A DNA stretch of 64,000 bases. Origin: Gemmatimonadota bacterium (GTDB lineage: Bacteria > Gemmatimonadota > Gemmatimonadetes > Gemmatimonadales > GWC2-71-9). The notes under the pieces were generated by a model. That model was not told the DNA's origin and searched no databases. It worked only from the letters and a program-made list of their open reading frames with translations. Of the stretch, positions 1 through 7,741 are shown one piece after another; positions within the stretch are counted from its first letter, which is position 1; each line of letters opens with the position of its first letter. The stretch is from contig QHUK01000011.1 in NCBI GenBank assembly GCA_003222085.1, positions 1-64,000 on the forward strand, read 5' to 3'. The position numbers were made by a program, and so were the translations under genes.

Positions 1-1
1 C

Positions 2-889
2 GTCCCCTCCCTCGAAGCGCTGCTCGGAGAAGGCTTCGACGTGGTCGCCGCGGTCACGCAGCCGGACAAGCCCCAGGGCCGCTCCCGCTCGACCGCGGTT
101 CCGCCGCCCGTGAAGACGGCGGCCGCAGCGGAAGACGTCCCGGTGCTGCAGCCCGAGCGGCCCAGCGATCCCGCATTTCTCGAGCGCCTCCGTGCGCTCG
201 CGCCGGACGTGGGCGTCGTGGTCGCGTACGGGCACATTCTCAAGCCCGACCTGCTCGCGCTCCCCCGTCGCGGCATGATCAACCTCCACCCGTCGCTCCT
301 CCCCGAGCTGCGGGGCGCCGCACCAGTGGAATGGGCGATCCTGAACGGCCTCACGCACACGGGCGTCACGATCATGCAGATGGACGAGGGCCTCGACTCG
401 GGTCCGATCCTGCTGCAGATCCCGCACGACGTCGACCCCGACGTGACGGGCGGCGAGCTGTCGGAGCATCTGTCCGAGATGGGCGCCCAGGCGCTCGTCG
501 AAGCGCTGGCGCTGTTCCAGACCAGCGGCCTCGAGCCGCACCCCCAGGAGCACGCGCGCGCGACCTACGCGCCCAAGCTTACGCGCGATACGGCGCGCAT
601 CCTCTGGGCCGAGCCCGCGGAGCGGGTCTCGCGGCTGATTCGCGCGCTCGACCCGCGGCCGGGAGCCTGGACCGAGCTCGACGGCCGCGAGGTAAAACTG
701 TTCGGCGCCCGCGTTGTGGACGATCGAGGCCCCCCCGGAGAAGTACGGAAGACGGAGGACGGACTACGGATTACGACGGGACGGGGGGCGGTGCAGGTGG
801 AGGAAGTCCAGCCGGCCGGCAAGCCGCGCATGCCCGCCGCGGACTGGGTGCGGGGGCGCGGCGCTCAGGCTGGCCAGCGCTTCGGGTGA
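2..889 (+). CDS. fmt: Methionyl-tRNA formyltransferase, 5' end cut off by the window
   Basis: Formylates the initiator Met-tRNA using 10-formyl-tetrahydrofolate. The reading frame is open from base 2 and the protein continues to the left of the window, so about the first 10-15 residues are missing; the GTG at 41 is an internal Val. The formyltransferase core is clear: the TQPDKPQGRSR loop, GMINLHPSLLPELRGAAP with the catalytic Asn and His (N at 281-283, H at 287-289), and QMDEGLDSG carrying the catalytic Asp region. The C-terminal tRNA-binding domain ends with EVQPAGKPRM. Within that domain, bases 743-777 are a run of 7-nt repeats that encode part of the strand before VQVEEVQPAG without breaking the frame. 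The stop overlaps the thiE start (GTGA). Confidence 0.97.
   Translation, partial: VPSLEALLGEGFDVVAAVTQPDKPQGRSRSTAVPPPVKTAAAAEDVPVLQPERPSDPAFLERLRALAPDVGVVVAYGHILKPDLLALPRRGMINLHPSLLPELRGAAPVEWAILNGLTHTGVTIMQMDEGLDSGPILLQIPHDVDPDVTGGELSEHLSEMGAQALVEALALFQTSGLEPHPQEHARATYAPKLTRDTARILWAEPAERVSRLIRALDPRPGAWTELDGREVKLFGARVVDDRGPPGEVRKTEDGLRITTGRGAVQVEEVQPAGKPRMPAADWVRGRGAQAGQRFG
743..777 (+). repeat. Five tandem 7-nt units of the ACGGA type inside fmt
   Basis: Units gtacgga, agacgga, ggacgga, ctacgga and ttacgac follow each other without gaps. The reverse complement, TCCGTNN, is the unit seen at 44599-44626 and 63173-63255. No inverted partner arm is visible nearby. The repeat is read in frame as part of the Fmt C-terminal domain. 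Confidence 0.8.
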
Positions 890-1509
890 AGTCGCTCCCG
901 GCCCTGCCGCGGCTGCACGCCATCACCGACGAGCGGATCGCCCGCCGGCCGGACCTGGGCGAGATCACACGACTGCTCGCCGCGGGTGCCGGCTCGGAGC
1001 TGGCCTTGCACGCTCGGGGCCGAGCCCTGTCGGGACTCGAGCATTACGAGCTCGCCGTCCGCCTGTCCGCCGGTCCGCCGGCCCGCCTGTTCGTGAACGA
1101 CCGCCTCGATGTGGCGCTCGCCGTCGGCGCGGCCGGCGTCCAGCTGGGACAGGGGAGCCTCACGCCCGAGGACGCGCGCCGCTTGAACCCCCGCTGGTGG
1201 ATCGGCAAGTCGGTGCACGACCTACGCGAGGCGGAGGCCGCGCACGCGGGCGGCGCCGACTATCTTTTGGTAGGGCCGGTGTTTCCGACCGCCACGCATC
1301 CCGACCGGGCGCCGCTGGGCTCCGCCCGGCTGAAAGAGATTGCCGCCGTCGGGTTGCCGGTTATCGTCATCGGCGGGGTGACGCCGGAGCGGATCCCGGC
1401 GCTCCTAGCCGAGGCCGCCATCCACGGCGTCGCCGCGATCACGGCGCTGTGGCATGCGGCCGATCCCGCGGACGCGGCGCGACGGATGCTGAAGGAGCTG
1501 AACGGATGA
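886..1509 (+). CDS. thiE: Thiamine-phosphate synthase-like protein
   Basis: Couples the pyrimidine (HMP-PP) and thiazole phosphate moieties to give thiamine phosphate in the cytoplasm. The 207-residue length is typical for the family. Visible family motifs are LHAITDER near the N-terminus, FVNDRLDVALAVGAAGVQLG (diphosphate and substrate contacts), IGKSVHDLREAEAA, ADYLLVGPVFPTATHPDR (phosphate loop) and VIGGVTPERIPAL. The GTG start at 886 overlaps the fmt stop. It is followed by thiS and thiG with 4-nt and 3-nt overlaps, so translation is probably coupled. TenI, a regulatory or thiazole tautomerase homologue, is the main alternative because TenI proteins share this fold; the thiS/thiG linkage fits either. 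Confidence 0.85.
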   Translation: MKSLPALPRLHAITDERIARRPDLGEITRLLAAGAGSELALHARGRALSGLEHYELAVRLSAGPPARLFVNDRLDVALAVGAAGVQLGQGSLTPEDARRLNPRWWIGKSVHDLREAEAAHAGGADYLLVGPVFPTATHPDRAPLGSARLKEIAAVGLPVIVIGGVTPERIPALLAEAAIHGVAAITALWHAADPADAARRMLKELNG

Positions 1510-1718
1510 ACGACACGGTCGATGTCACGGTCAACGGGGAGCCCCGCGCGGTGGCGCGGGGCGCCACGCTGCTCGAGCTGCTCGAGTCGCTCGCGCTCGA
1601 CCCGCGCGCCGTCGTCGTGGAGCACAACCGCACCATCGTGCGGCGTCCCACCCTCGGGGCCGTCACGGTCGCACCGGGGGATGCGATCGAGCTGGTGCAT
1701 TTCGTCGGAGGGGGCTGA
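1506..1718 (+). CDS. thiS: Sulfur carrier protein ThiS
   Basis: A 70-residue ubiquitin-like sulfur carrier that, once adenylated and thiocarboxylated at its C-terminal glycine, gives sulfur to thiazole synthase. It begins MNDTVDVTVNG, contains LLELLESLALDPRAVVVEHN, and ends PGDAIELVHFVGGG, so the required terminal Gly-Gly is present. The ATG overlaps the thiE stop (ATGA) and its stop overlaps the thiG start (TGATG). No ThiF-type activating enzyme is visible in the window. Confidence 0.95.
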   Translation: MNDTVDVTVNGEPRAVARGATLLELLESLALDPRAVVVEHNRTIVRRPTLGAVTVAPGDAIELVHFVGGG

Positions 1719-2494
1719 TGTTGGACATTCCTTTCACGATCGGCGGGCGCTCGTTCCACTCGCGCCTCATGGTGGGCACGGGGAAGTACCGGGACAACGA
1801 GACCATGGCCCGGGCGATCGACGCGTCCGGCGCCGAGATCGTCACCGTGGCGGTCCGACGCGTGGACCTGGACCGCACGAAGGAAGAGGGCGTCCTCTAT
1901 CACCTCGACGCAAAGCGGTACTTCCTGCTCGCGAACACCGCGGGATGCTACACCGCCGAGGATGCCATCCGCTACGCGCGCCTCGCCCGCGAGGCGGGGT
2001 TCAACGAGTTCATCAAGCTCGAGGTGATCGGCGACCAGGAGACCCTCCTCCCGGATGTTCAGGGCCTGCTCGTCGCCGCGCGCACGCTGGTCGCGGAGGG
2101 CTTCAAGGTCCTCGCCTACACCAACGAGGACCTGGTGACCGCGCTGCGCCTCGAAGACGCGGGCTGCGCCGCCGTCATGCCGCTCGCCTCCCCGATCGGG
2201 AGCGGGCTCGGTCTCCTCAACCCGTTCGGCGTGCGCACCATCAAGCGGCGGCTCAAGGTGCCGGTCGTGGTCGACGCCGGCGTCGGAACCGCATCGGACG
2301 CCTGTCTCACCATGGAGCAGGGCGTCGATGGGATCCTGATGAACACCGCGCTCGCCGAGGCGCGGGATCCCGTGGCCATGGCGCGCGCCATGCGCCTGGC
2401 CGTCGAGGCGGGTCGCACGGCCTACCTCGCCGGCCGCATGCCTAAGCGCGAGGTGGCGATGCCGTCCTCGCCGCTGGAAGGGATGCTGGATTAA
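1718..2494 (+). CDS. thiG: Thiazole synthase
   Basis: Condenses deoxyxylulose 5-phosphate, ThiS thiocarboxylate and a glycine-derived imine into thiazole phosphate. The 258-residue length is normal for ThiG. Motifs: SRLMVGTGKY near residue 16, EIVTVAVRRVD, FIKLEVIGD with the Schiff-base lysine near residue 98, MPLASPIGSGLGLLNP (phosphate binding) and PVVVDAGVGTASDA. The start overlaps the thiS stop. No thiO/thiH, thiC or thiD is seen here, so the rest of the pathway must be elsewhere. Confidence 0.97.
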   Translation: MLDIPFTIGGRSFHSRLMVGTGKYRDNETMARAIDASGAEIVTVAVRRVDLDRTKEEGVLYHLDAKRYFLLANTAGCYTAEDAIRYARLAREAGFNEFIKLEVIGDQETLLPDVQGLLVAARTLVAEGFKVLAYTNEDLVTALRLEDAGCAAVMPLASPIGSGLGLLNPFGVRTIKRRLKVPVVVDAGVGTASDACLTMEQGVDGILMNTALAEARDPVAMARAMRLAVEAGRTAYLAGRMPKREVAMPSSPLEGMLD

Positions 2495-2528
2495 GGACGC
2501 CACGGCCGCCCGGCGCGCGGCACTGCAG

Positions 2529-3773
2529 ATGCTCGACGCAGTGCACGCGGGTGCCACCCTCCAGGGCGCCCGCGAGGCGGCGCTCGCGAACCTGATCGGG
2601 CGCGACCGCCGCCTCGCCTACGAGCTGGCGGCCGGCGTGCTGCGGCGCCGCGCCCAGCTCGACCGCATGCTCACGCTCACGACCGCGGACCCCCGCCTCC
2701 ACGACGTTCTCCGGCTCGGCGCCTATCAGCTACGCGCGCTGGCACGAGTGCCGCCGTACGCCGCGGTGTCGACGAGCGTGGAGTTGGCGCGAGCACTCGC
2801 CGGCGAGAAGGCCGCCCGTTACGTGAATCAGGCGTTGCGGAAAATCGCACGGGAAACGGGAAGCGGGAAACGGGAAACGAGTGGGGCGACCCACCCGTCC
2901 TGGCTCGTCGCCCGGTGGCGGCGCCGCTTTGGACCGACCGAAGCGGACCGGCTCGTAGCGTGGAACGACACGAAACCGACATTCACTATCCAGCCCGCTC
3001 GATGGTCTGTCGAGGCGCTCACAGTGGAGCTCCGGAAGGCGGGCTTCGGTGTAGAAGATGCGCCCTATGGTGCCGGCCTGCGCGTCTCGAGCACCAATCC
3101 CGTTTCCCGTTTCCCGTTTCCCGTGCAGCTCCCGGGATATGCGGAGGGCGCCTTTGTGGTCCAGGACCCCGCCCACGCCCTCGCCTGCCGCTTCGCCGCG
3201 ATCCCCCCCGGCACGGTCGTGTACGACGCCTGCGCCGCTCCCGGGGGCAAGGCCGTCGCGCTGGAGCGCGGAGGGGCGCACGTGCTGGCCGGCGACGCGC
3301 GGCGCCAGCGCGTCGGCCGGCTCCTCGAGACGGCGCGGCGGGCGGGAGTGGCCATTCGGGTCGCGCTCGCCGATCTTCTGGCGGCCCCGTTCCGGCCGGC
3401 GGCGCTCGCGGCGGTGCTCGTGGACGCGCCCTGCTCCGCCACCGGCACCATGGCCCGACACCCGGATGCCCGCTGGCGGGTGACGCCCCGGACCATCGCG
3501 CGGGCCGCGGAGCGTCAGCGGGCGCTGCTCGCCGCCGCCGCGGAGCTGGTGCACCCGGGTGGATTGCTCGTCTACGCCACGTGCTCTCTCGAGCCGGAGG
3601 AGAACAACGACATCGTGACCGAGTTCCTGGCGCGCCACTCCCAGTTCGCCCGCGCTTCGGCGGCGGACGCGGTTCCTGCCGTCATGCTCACGCCGGCCGG
3701 CGATTTTCAGTCGCTGCCGCAGCGCCACGGGATAGACGGCGCGTATGCGGCGCGACTCGCCCGAGTGCGGTGA
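2529..3773 (+). CDS. rsmB: 16S rRNA m5C967 methyltransferase RsmB (Sun family) with repeat-encoded insertions
   Basis: SAM-dependent cytosine-5 rRNA methyltransferase with an N-terminal NusB-like RNA-binding domain (about residues 1-115) and a Rossmann-type methyltransferase domain. Seen: YDACAAPGGKAVALERGG (SAM motif I), VDAPCSATGTMARHPD with one catalytic Cys, and YATCSLEPEENN with the second. The first ATG at 2529 leaves the first NusB helix short; codons upstream in frame read KDATAARRAALQ, which fits that helix, but no ATG, GTG or TTG lies there, only ATT at 2490 and CTG at 2523. Two inverted arms of 7-nt repeats (2849-2880, 3097-3125) encode GSGKRETSG in the interdomain linker and NPVSRFPFPVQ in the methyltransferase domain. 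Downstream overlap with the PASTA gene is TGATG. Confidence 0.93.
   Translation: MLDAVHAGATLQGAREAALANLIGRDRRLAYELAAGVLRRRAQLDRMLTLTTADPRLHDVLRLGAYQLRALARVPPYAAVSTSVELARALAGEKAARYVNQALRKIARETGSGKRETSGATHPSWLVARWRRRFGPTEADRLVAWNDTKPTFTIQPARWSVEALTVELRKAGFGVEDAPYGAGLRVSSTNPVSRFPFPVQLPGYAEGAFVVQDPAHALACRFAAIPPGTVVYDACAAPGGKAVALERGGAHVLAGDARRQRVGRLLETARRAGVAIRVALADLLAAPFRPAALAAVLVDAPCSATGTMARHPDARWRVTPRTIARAAERQRALLAAAAELVHPGGLLVYATCSLEPEENNDIVTEFLARHSQFARASAADAVPAVMLTPAGDFQSLPQRHGIDGAYAARLARVR
2849..3125 (+). repeat. Inverted pair of heptamer arrays inside rsmB
   Basis: Left arm 2849-2880: units acgggaa, acgggaa, gcgggaa, acgggaa, then acga. Right arm 3101-3125: cgtttcc three times, then cgtg, preceded by ccaatcc. 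The arms are reverse complements separated by about 220 bp. Both are translated in frame. Seven nucleotides is not a codon multiple, so each 21-nt stretch gives a 7-residue peptide period. Confidence 0.9.
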
Positions 3774-4540
3774 TGCGGTTGCGCCGGCACATCCCGCAGG
3801 TCCGGGAATGGAACCTCCCGACGCTCGACCGCCTCGGCGCACGCCGCTGGGGTCTCGCGCTGCTCGGCGCGCTGCTCGGCGGCTACCTGACGGCGTACCT
3901 GGTCTTGTTCCCCGCGCCGCTTCTGCACGGACACGGCGTGGTGCCTCGCGTCTTGGGGCTGTCGCTGCAGGAGGCGTCGGACCAGCTCAAGAAGGCCGGC
4001 CTTCAACTGCAGGACGGCGGCACCGAGGCCCACCCTACCGCACCCCAAGGGACGATCGTGTGGCAGGACCCTCCGCCCGGCGTGAGCGCGCCGGCGGGAC
4101 TGCGGGTGACCCTGGTGTCGAGTGAGGGTCCGCCCAAGATTCCGGTACCGGATGTGGCGGGGCTGGACAACGACTTGGCGCGGCGCTTGATCGCGGCGGC
4201 TGGACTGACGGTGGCTCAAGTGGAGTCGGTGCAGGCGGCCGCGCCGCCGGGTATCGTGATGCTCACGCGCCCGGCCGCGACCTCGGTGCTCAGCCCGGGG
4301 GCACCGGTGACCGTCGTGGTGAGTCGCGGGGCCCCCACGATCGCCGTGCCCGACCTGCTGGGGATGTCGCAGGCGGACGCCCGCACGCGGCTCGAGCTGG
4401 ACGGTCTCGCGCTGGGGACGGTGACGCGGCGGCGCACGAGCGACGCGAACCCCGGAACGGTGGTGGGACAGAAGCCGGGGGCGGGCACGCTGGCCTCACC
4501 TGGCACGGTGGTGGACATCGTCGTGGCCCGGAGCCCCTGA
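3773..4540 (+). CDS. Membrane-anchored protein with three PASTA domains
   Basis: A 255-residue protein with a basic N-terminus (MRLRRHIPQVREWN), one transmembrane segment at about residues 30-50 (RWGLALLGALLGGYLTAYLV), and then three PASTA repeats (about 53-118, 120-187 and 190-255). The repeats are recognisable from VVPRVLGLSLQEASDQLKKA, KIPVPDVAGLDNDLARRLIA and IAVPDLLGMSQADARTRLEL, each ending with a PGAPVTVVVS-like strand. PASTA domains bind peptidoglycan or beta-lactams in Ser/Thr kinases and PBPs; there is no kinase or PBP domain here, so the role is open. The topology predicts periplasmic PASTA domains. The start overlaps the rsmB stop and the stop overlaps the rpe start. Confidence 0.9.
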   Translation: MRLRRHIPQVREWNLPTLDRLGARRWGLALLGALLGGYLTAYLVLFPAPLLHGHGVVPRVLGLSLQEASDQLKKAGLQLQDGGTEAHPTAPQGTIVWQDPPPGVSAPAGLRVTLVSSEGPPKIPVPDVAGLDNDLARRLIAAAGLTVAQVESVQAAAPPGIVMLTRPAATSVLSPGAPVTVVVSRGAPTIAVPDLLGMSQADARTRLELDGLALGTVTRRRTSDANPGTVVGQKPGAGTLASPGTVVDIVVARSP

Positions 4541-5229
4541 TGCCCGACGGGGGAGGAGGAGGCGGGGGAGTTCGCATCGCGCCCAGCGTGCTGTCGGCGG
4601 ACCTGAGCCGGCTCGCCGAGCAGGTGGAGCAGGTGCTGGCGGGGGGCGCCGATTGGGTGCACGTGGACGTGATGGACGGGCGTTTCGTGCCGAACCTCAC
4701 GTTCGGGGCCAACATGATCGCGACGCTGCGCGGACTCACCGACAAGCCGATCGACGTCCACTTGATGGTGGTGGAGCCGGAGCGGTATCTCGAGTCGTTC
4801 GCGGCCGCCGGCGCGTCCGTCTTCACCTTCCACCCGGAGGCGACGGTACACGTGCAGCGACTGCTCGCCGCGGCGCGCAGTCAGGGCATGCTCGCCGGGC
4901 TGGCGCTGAACCCCGGGTCGCCGCTGCAGCTCGCGGAAGAAGTCGTCGCGGACTTGGACCTGCTGCTCATCATGACTGTGAACCCCGGGTTCGGCGGGCA
5001 AACGTACCTTCCTGCCTCGAATGACAAGATCCGCCGGGCACGCGACCTGCTCACCGCGCACGGCTCGCGCGCGTTCCTCGAGGTGGACGGAGGGATCACT
5101 TCTCACACCATCGCGACGGCCCACGCGGCCGGGGCGGACACGTTCGTAGCGGGCCACGCGATCTTCACGAGCGGCGACCCGGCCCGTGAAGTCCGGGACC
5201 TGCGGCGGCGCTGCCTGGTGACGGTATGA
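4540..5229 (+). CDS. rpe: Ribulose-phosphate 3-epimerase
   Basis: Interconverts ribulose 5-phosphate and xylulose 5-phosphate in the pentose phosphate pathway. TIM-barrel motifs: IAPSVLSADLSRL, WVHVDVMDGRFVPN (signature with metal-binding His and Asp), IDVHLMV, MTVNPGFGGQTY and EVDGGI. The N-terminus carries an unusual run of seven glycines after MPD; a start inside that run would remove it, but the ATG at 4540 overlaps the preceding stop (TGATG) as elsewhere in this operon. The stop overlaps the next ATG (ATGA). Confidence 0.97.
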   Translation: MPDGGGGGGGVRIAPSVLSADLSRLAEQVEQVLAGGADWVHVDVMDGRFVPNLTFGANMIATLRGLTDKPIDVHLMVVEPERYLESFAAAGASVFTFHPEATVHVQRLLAAARSQGMLAGLALNPGSPLQLAEEVVADLDLLLIMTVNPGFGGQTYLPASNDKIRRARDLLTAHGSRAFLEVDGGITSHTIATAHAAGADTFVAGHAIFTSGDPAREVRDLRRRCLVTV

Positions 5230-5771
5230 CGGCACCGCGGCAATGGACGGTCGCGATCGGCGTCGTGATGGCGCTGGTGTTCGGCACGGCCCTCGCGCTC
5301 AAGATCCGGCCGCAGATCGATCTGCTGGGGGTGGGCTCCGCAGCACCCGGGTTTCACGCGACAGACCTGCGGACCGGGCGCCCCACCACCCTCGCCGACT
5401 ACCGCGGCAAGGTCGTGCTGCTCAACGTGTGGGCGACCTGGTGCCAGCCCTGCCGCGTGGAGATGCCGTCGATGGAGCGGCTGTACCGCCGGCTCGGAGC
5501 AGGTGGCGACTTCCGGGTGGTGGCGGTGAGCATCGACGAGCAAGACGATTCCGTCGTCGTGGCATTCGCGCGTGAACTGGGGCTCAGCTTCGACATTCTG
5601 CACGACCAGACGGGGGCGATCAAGCCGGCCTACCAGGCGACCGGCGTGCCCGAAAGCTGGGTGATCAATCGCGATGGGGTGATCGTCAAGAAAGTGATCG
5701 GCGCGTCGGAGTGGGACGGTCCCGTGAACGAAATTCTGATCCGGCGGCTGATCGATGACCGTCCGCGCTAG
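5226..5771 (+). CDS. Membrane-anchored thioredoxin-like (TlpA/ResA type) protein
   Basis: A 181-residue protein with one N-terminal transmembrane helix (about residues 8-25, WTVAIGVVMALVFGTALAL) followed by an AhpC/TSA-thioredoxin domain facing the periplasm. The redox motif WATWCQPCRVEMPS is intact, and the cis-proline region reads TGVPESWVIN. Members of this family reduce periplasmic disulfides, for example during cytochrome c maturation. No cytochrome maturation genes adjoin it, so the partner is unknown. It is translationally coupled on both sides; its last 17 nt overlap ybbR. Confidence 0.9.
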   Translation: MTAPRQWTVAIGVVMALVFGTALALKIRPQIDLLGVGSAAPGFHATDLRTGRPTTLADYRGKVVLLNVWATWCQPCRVEMPSMERLYRRLGAGGDFRVVAVSIDEQDDSVVVAFARELGLSFDILHDQTGAIKPAYQATGVPESWVINRDGVIVKKVIGASEWDGPVNEILIRRLIDDRPR

Positions 5772-6690
5772 CCTCGGGCAACTGATCGTTCGCAACTGGC
5801 CGATCAAGCTGGCGGCCGTGTTCTTCGCCATCATGTTGTACGTGGCGGTCGCGGCGCAGCAGCCCCTGTCGCAGATCTTCGCCATGCGACTCGCGATCGG
5901 CATCCCGCCCGGCCGGACCGTCCGCCAGCAGACCGCCGGCGTGACCGTGGTGATCGCCGGGAAAGGCAGCGAAATCCTCAAGCTGCGCTCCTTCCCCCGC
6001 GTGATTCGCAAGGTCATTCCGGACACGTTCTCCGCCTCGCTGTGGCGGATCCAGCTCCAAGCCGCCGACGTGGAGCTGCCCAAGGGGATCGACGTGCAGG
6101 TCGTCGATATCCGGCCGCGCGATGTCGAGATCCTGCTCGACTCCGTGTCGCACAAGGACGTCCGGATCGTGCCGCGCGTGAAAGTCGAAGCCGAGTCGGG
6201 CTACGTCCTCCGCGGGCTGTCCATCACACCCAGCCTGGCCCGCCTGGTGGGACCGGAAAAGAGCCTCGCCAAGGTCGAATCGGTGACCACCCTGCCGACG
6301 GTGATTTCCAGTGTGAGCGGTCCCTTCTTCCAGACCGTCCCGATCGACACGGCGCCCTTGGGCGTCGTCCGGATCTCGCCCAAGGCGGTGCGGATGGCGG
6401 GGGAAGTGACGGCGATCATCGAGCGCTCGATCGACGGCGTACCGGTAACGACGGCGGCGTCGGGCTTCACCGGCTTCCTGCTATCGCCCGAACGTGTGTC
6501 GGTGACGGTGCGCGGCCCGGCGTCCCGGGTCAACACGCTCACGCGAGACAGCGTGCGCGTCGTCGCGCACCTGGTCGGGAAGGCGGGGCCAGGCGGCTAC
6601 GCCAGGCTCACGGTGAGCGGGCCGCCGGGCCTCGTTGCCCGCGCCGTCCCCGATTCGGTGTCTCTCAGGCGGAAGACGGGACGTGGCTGA
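5755..6690 (+). CDS. ybbR: YbbR-like domain protein
   Basis: A 311-residue protein with an N-terminal transmembrane helix (NWPIKLAAVFFAIMLYVAVA, about residues 14-33) followed by tandem YbbR-like beta domains (DVEILLDSVSHKDVRIVPRV and PERVSVTVRGPASRVN are typical segments). In Firmicutes YbbR/CdaR binds and controls the di-AMP cyclase CdaA. No cdaA is next to it here, so its partner is not defined by context. The ATG at 5755 lies inside the previous gene, and its end overlaps tsaD by 8 nt. Confidence 0.85.
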   Translation: MTVRASLGQLIVRNWPIKLAAVFFAIMLYVAVAAQQPLSQIFAMRLAIGIPPGRTVRQQTAGVTVVIAGKGSEILKLRSFPRVIRKVIPDTFSASLWRIQLQAADVELPKGIDVQVVDIRPRDVEILLDSVSHKDVRIVPRVKVEAESGYVLRGLSITPSLARLVGPEKSLAKVESVTTLPTVISSVSGPFFQTVPIDTAPLGVVRISPKAVRMAGEVTAIIERSIDGVPVTTAASGFTGFLLSPERVSVTVRGPASRVNTLTRDSVRVVAHLVGKAGPGGYARLTVSGPPGLVARAVPDSVSLRRKTGRG

Positions 6691-7741
6691 CGTCGTTCTG
6701 GGCATCGAGACATCGTGCGACGAGACGTCGGCCGCCGTGCTCGTCGGCGAGCGCCGGAGCCCCGAGCTTGCCGGCCTCGTCATCCTGTCGCAGGACGTGC
6801 ACAAGGTGTTCGGCGGGGTGGTGCCGGAGCTCGCGAGCCGGGCGCACCTGTCCGCCCTGCCCGCGGTCGTGGACCGCGCGCTCGCCGAGGCCGGACTCGC
6901 CTGGAGCGCGGTGGACGCGGTGGCGGTGACGCAGGGGCCCGGCCTCGTCGGCGCACTGCTCGTGGGAGTGGTGTACGCCAAAGCCCTGGCGTACGCGGGG
7001 GACCGCGAGCTGATCGGCGTACATCACATGGAGGGCCACCTGTTCGCGCCCGCCCTCGAGGATCCGGAGCTCGCGCCGCCCTTCGTCGCGCTCCTCGTGT
7101 CGGGCGGCCACACCCTCTTGCTCGATGTGCCCGCCTGGGGCCGCTACCGCCTGCTCGGCGCGACCCGCGATGATGCCGCCGGGGAGGCGTTCGACAAGGT
7201 GGCCGCGCTGCTCGGCTTGGGCTATCCGGGCGGCCCCGCAATCGAGCGGCTCGCGAGCCAGGGCGATCCCCGTCGCTTCTCGTTTCCGCGCCCGATGCGG
7301 GACGAGGGCTACGAGTTCTCGTTCTCGGGTCTGAAGACTGCCGTGCTGCGCGCCGTGCGGGCGAGCGACGATCTGGACCGTGACCGGCCGCATCTCGCCC
7401 GCGGCTTCCAGGACGCGGTGCTCGACGTGCTCGTCACCAAACTGGAGCGCGCGGTCCGAGCCACCGGCTATCGCACGGCGGTGCTGGGCGGCGGGGTGGC
7501 GTGCAACCGCACGCTCGTGGAGCTCGCGGCACAGCGGCTGTCAGGGCTGGCGCGCGTCGCGGTCGCGAGCCCGCGCCTGAACGCCGACAACGCCGCCATG
7601 ATCGCCCGCGCCGGCTGGCATCGGCTGGCGCTGGGCGAGCGCAGCGATTGGACGCTCGACGCGCGCGCCGATCTCCCACTGCCCGGTCTCGAGACCGTGG
7701 AAATTCCACAATCCGCAATCCGCAATCCGCAATCCCCATGA
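6683..7741 (+). CDS. tsaD: tRNA threonylcarbamoyladenosine biosynthesis protein TsaD
   Basis: Transfers the threonylcarbamoyl group to A37 of ANN-decoding tRNAs, working with TsaB/C/E. Motifs: LGIETSCDETSAAV at the N-terminus (nucleotide binding), VHHMEGHLFAP with the metal-binding HxxxH, LLVSGGHTLL, and GGGVACNRTL near the C-terminus. I choose the GTG at 6683 because family homology starts at ADVVLGIETS; an earlier GTG/ATG would add 16 unrelated residues. The last eleven residues (PQSAIRNPQSP) are encoded by the 7-nt repeat at 7708-7735 and lie beyond the normal end of the domain. The stop overlaps the lgt start (ATGA). Confidence 0.96.
   Translation: MADVVLGIETSCDETSAAVLVGERRSPELAGLVILSQDVHKVFGGVVPELASRAHLSALPAVVDRALAEAGLAWSAVDAVAVTQGPGLVGALLVGVVYAKALAYAGDRELIGVHHMEGHLFAPALEDPELAPPFVALLVSGGHTLLLDVPAWGRYRLLGATRDDAAGEAFDKVAALLGLGYPGGPAIERLASQGDPRRFSFPRPMRDEGYEFSFSGLKTAVLRAVRASDDLDRDRPHLARGFQDAVLDVLVTKLERAVRATGYRTAVLGGGVACNRTLVELAAQRLSGLARVAVASPRLNADNAAMIARAGWHRLALGERSDWTLDARADLPLPGLETVEIPQSAIRNPQSP
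7708..7735 (+). repeat. Four GCAATCC heptamers at the tsaD-lgt junction
   Basis: Units acaatcc, gcaatcc, gcaatcc, gcaatcc, directly before the lgt ATG. It is the same unit as the right arm at 35185-35219. No inverted partner is seen close by. It occupies the place where a ribosome-binding site for lgt would normally be, and no Shine-Dalgarno-like sequence remains. Confidence 0.85.
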
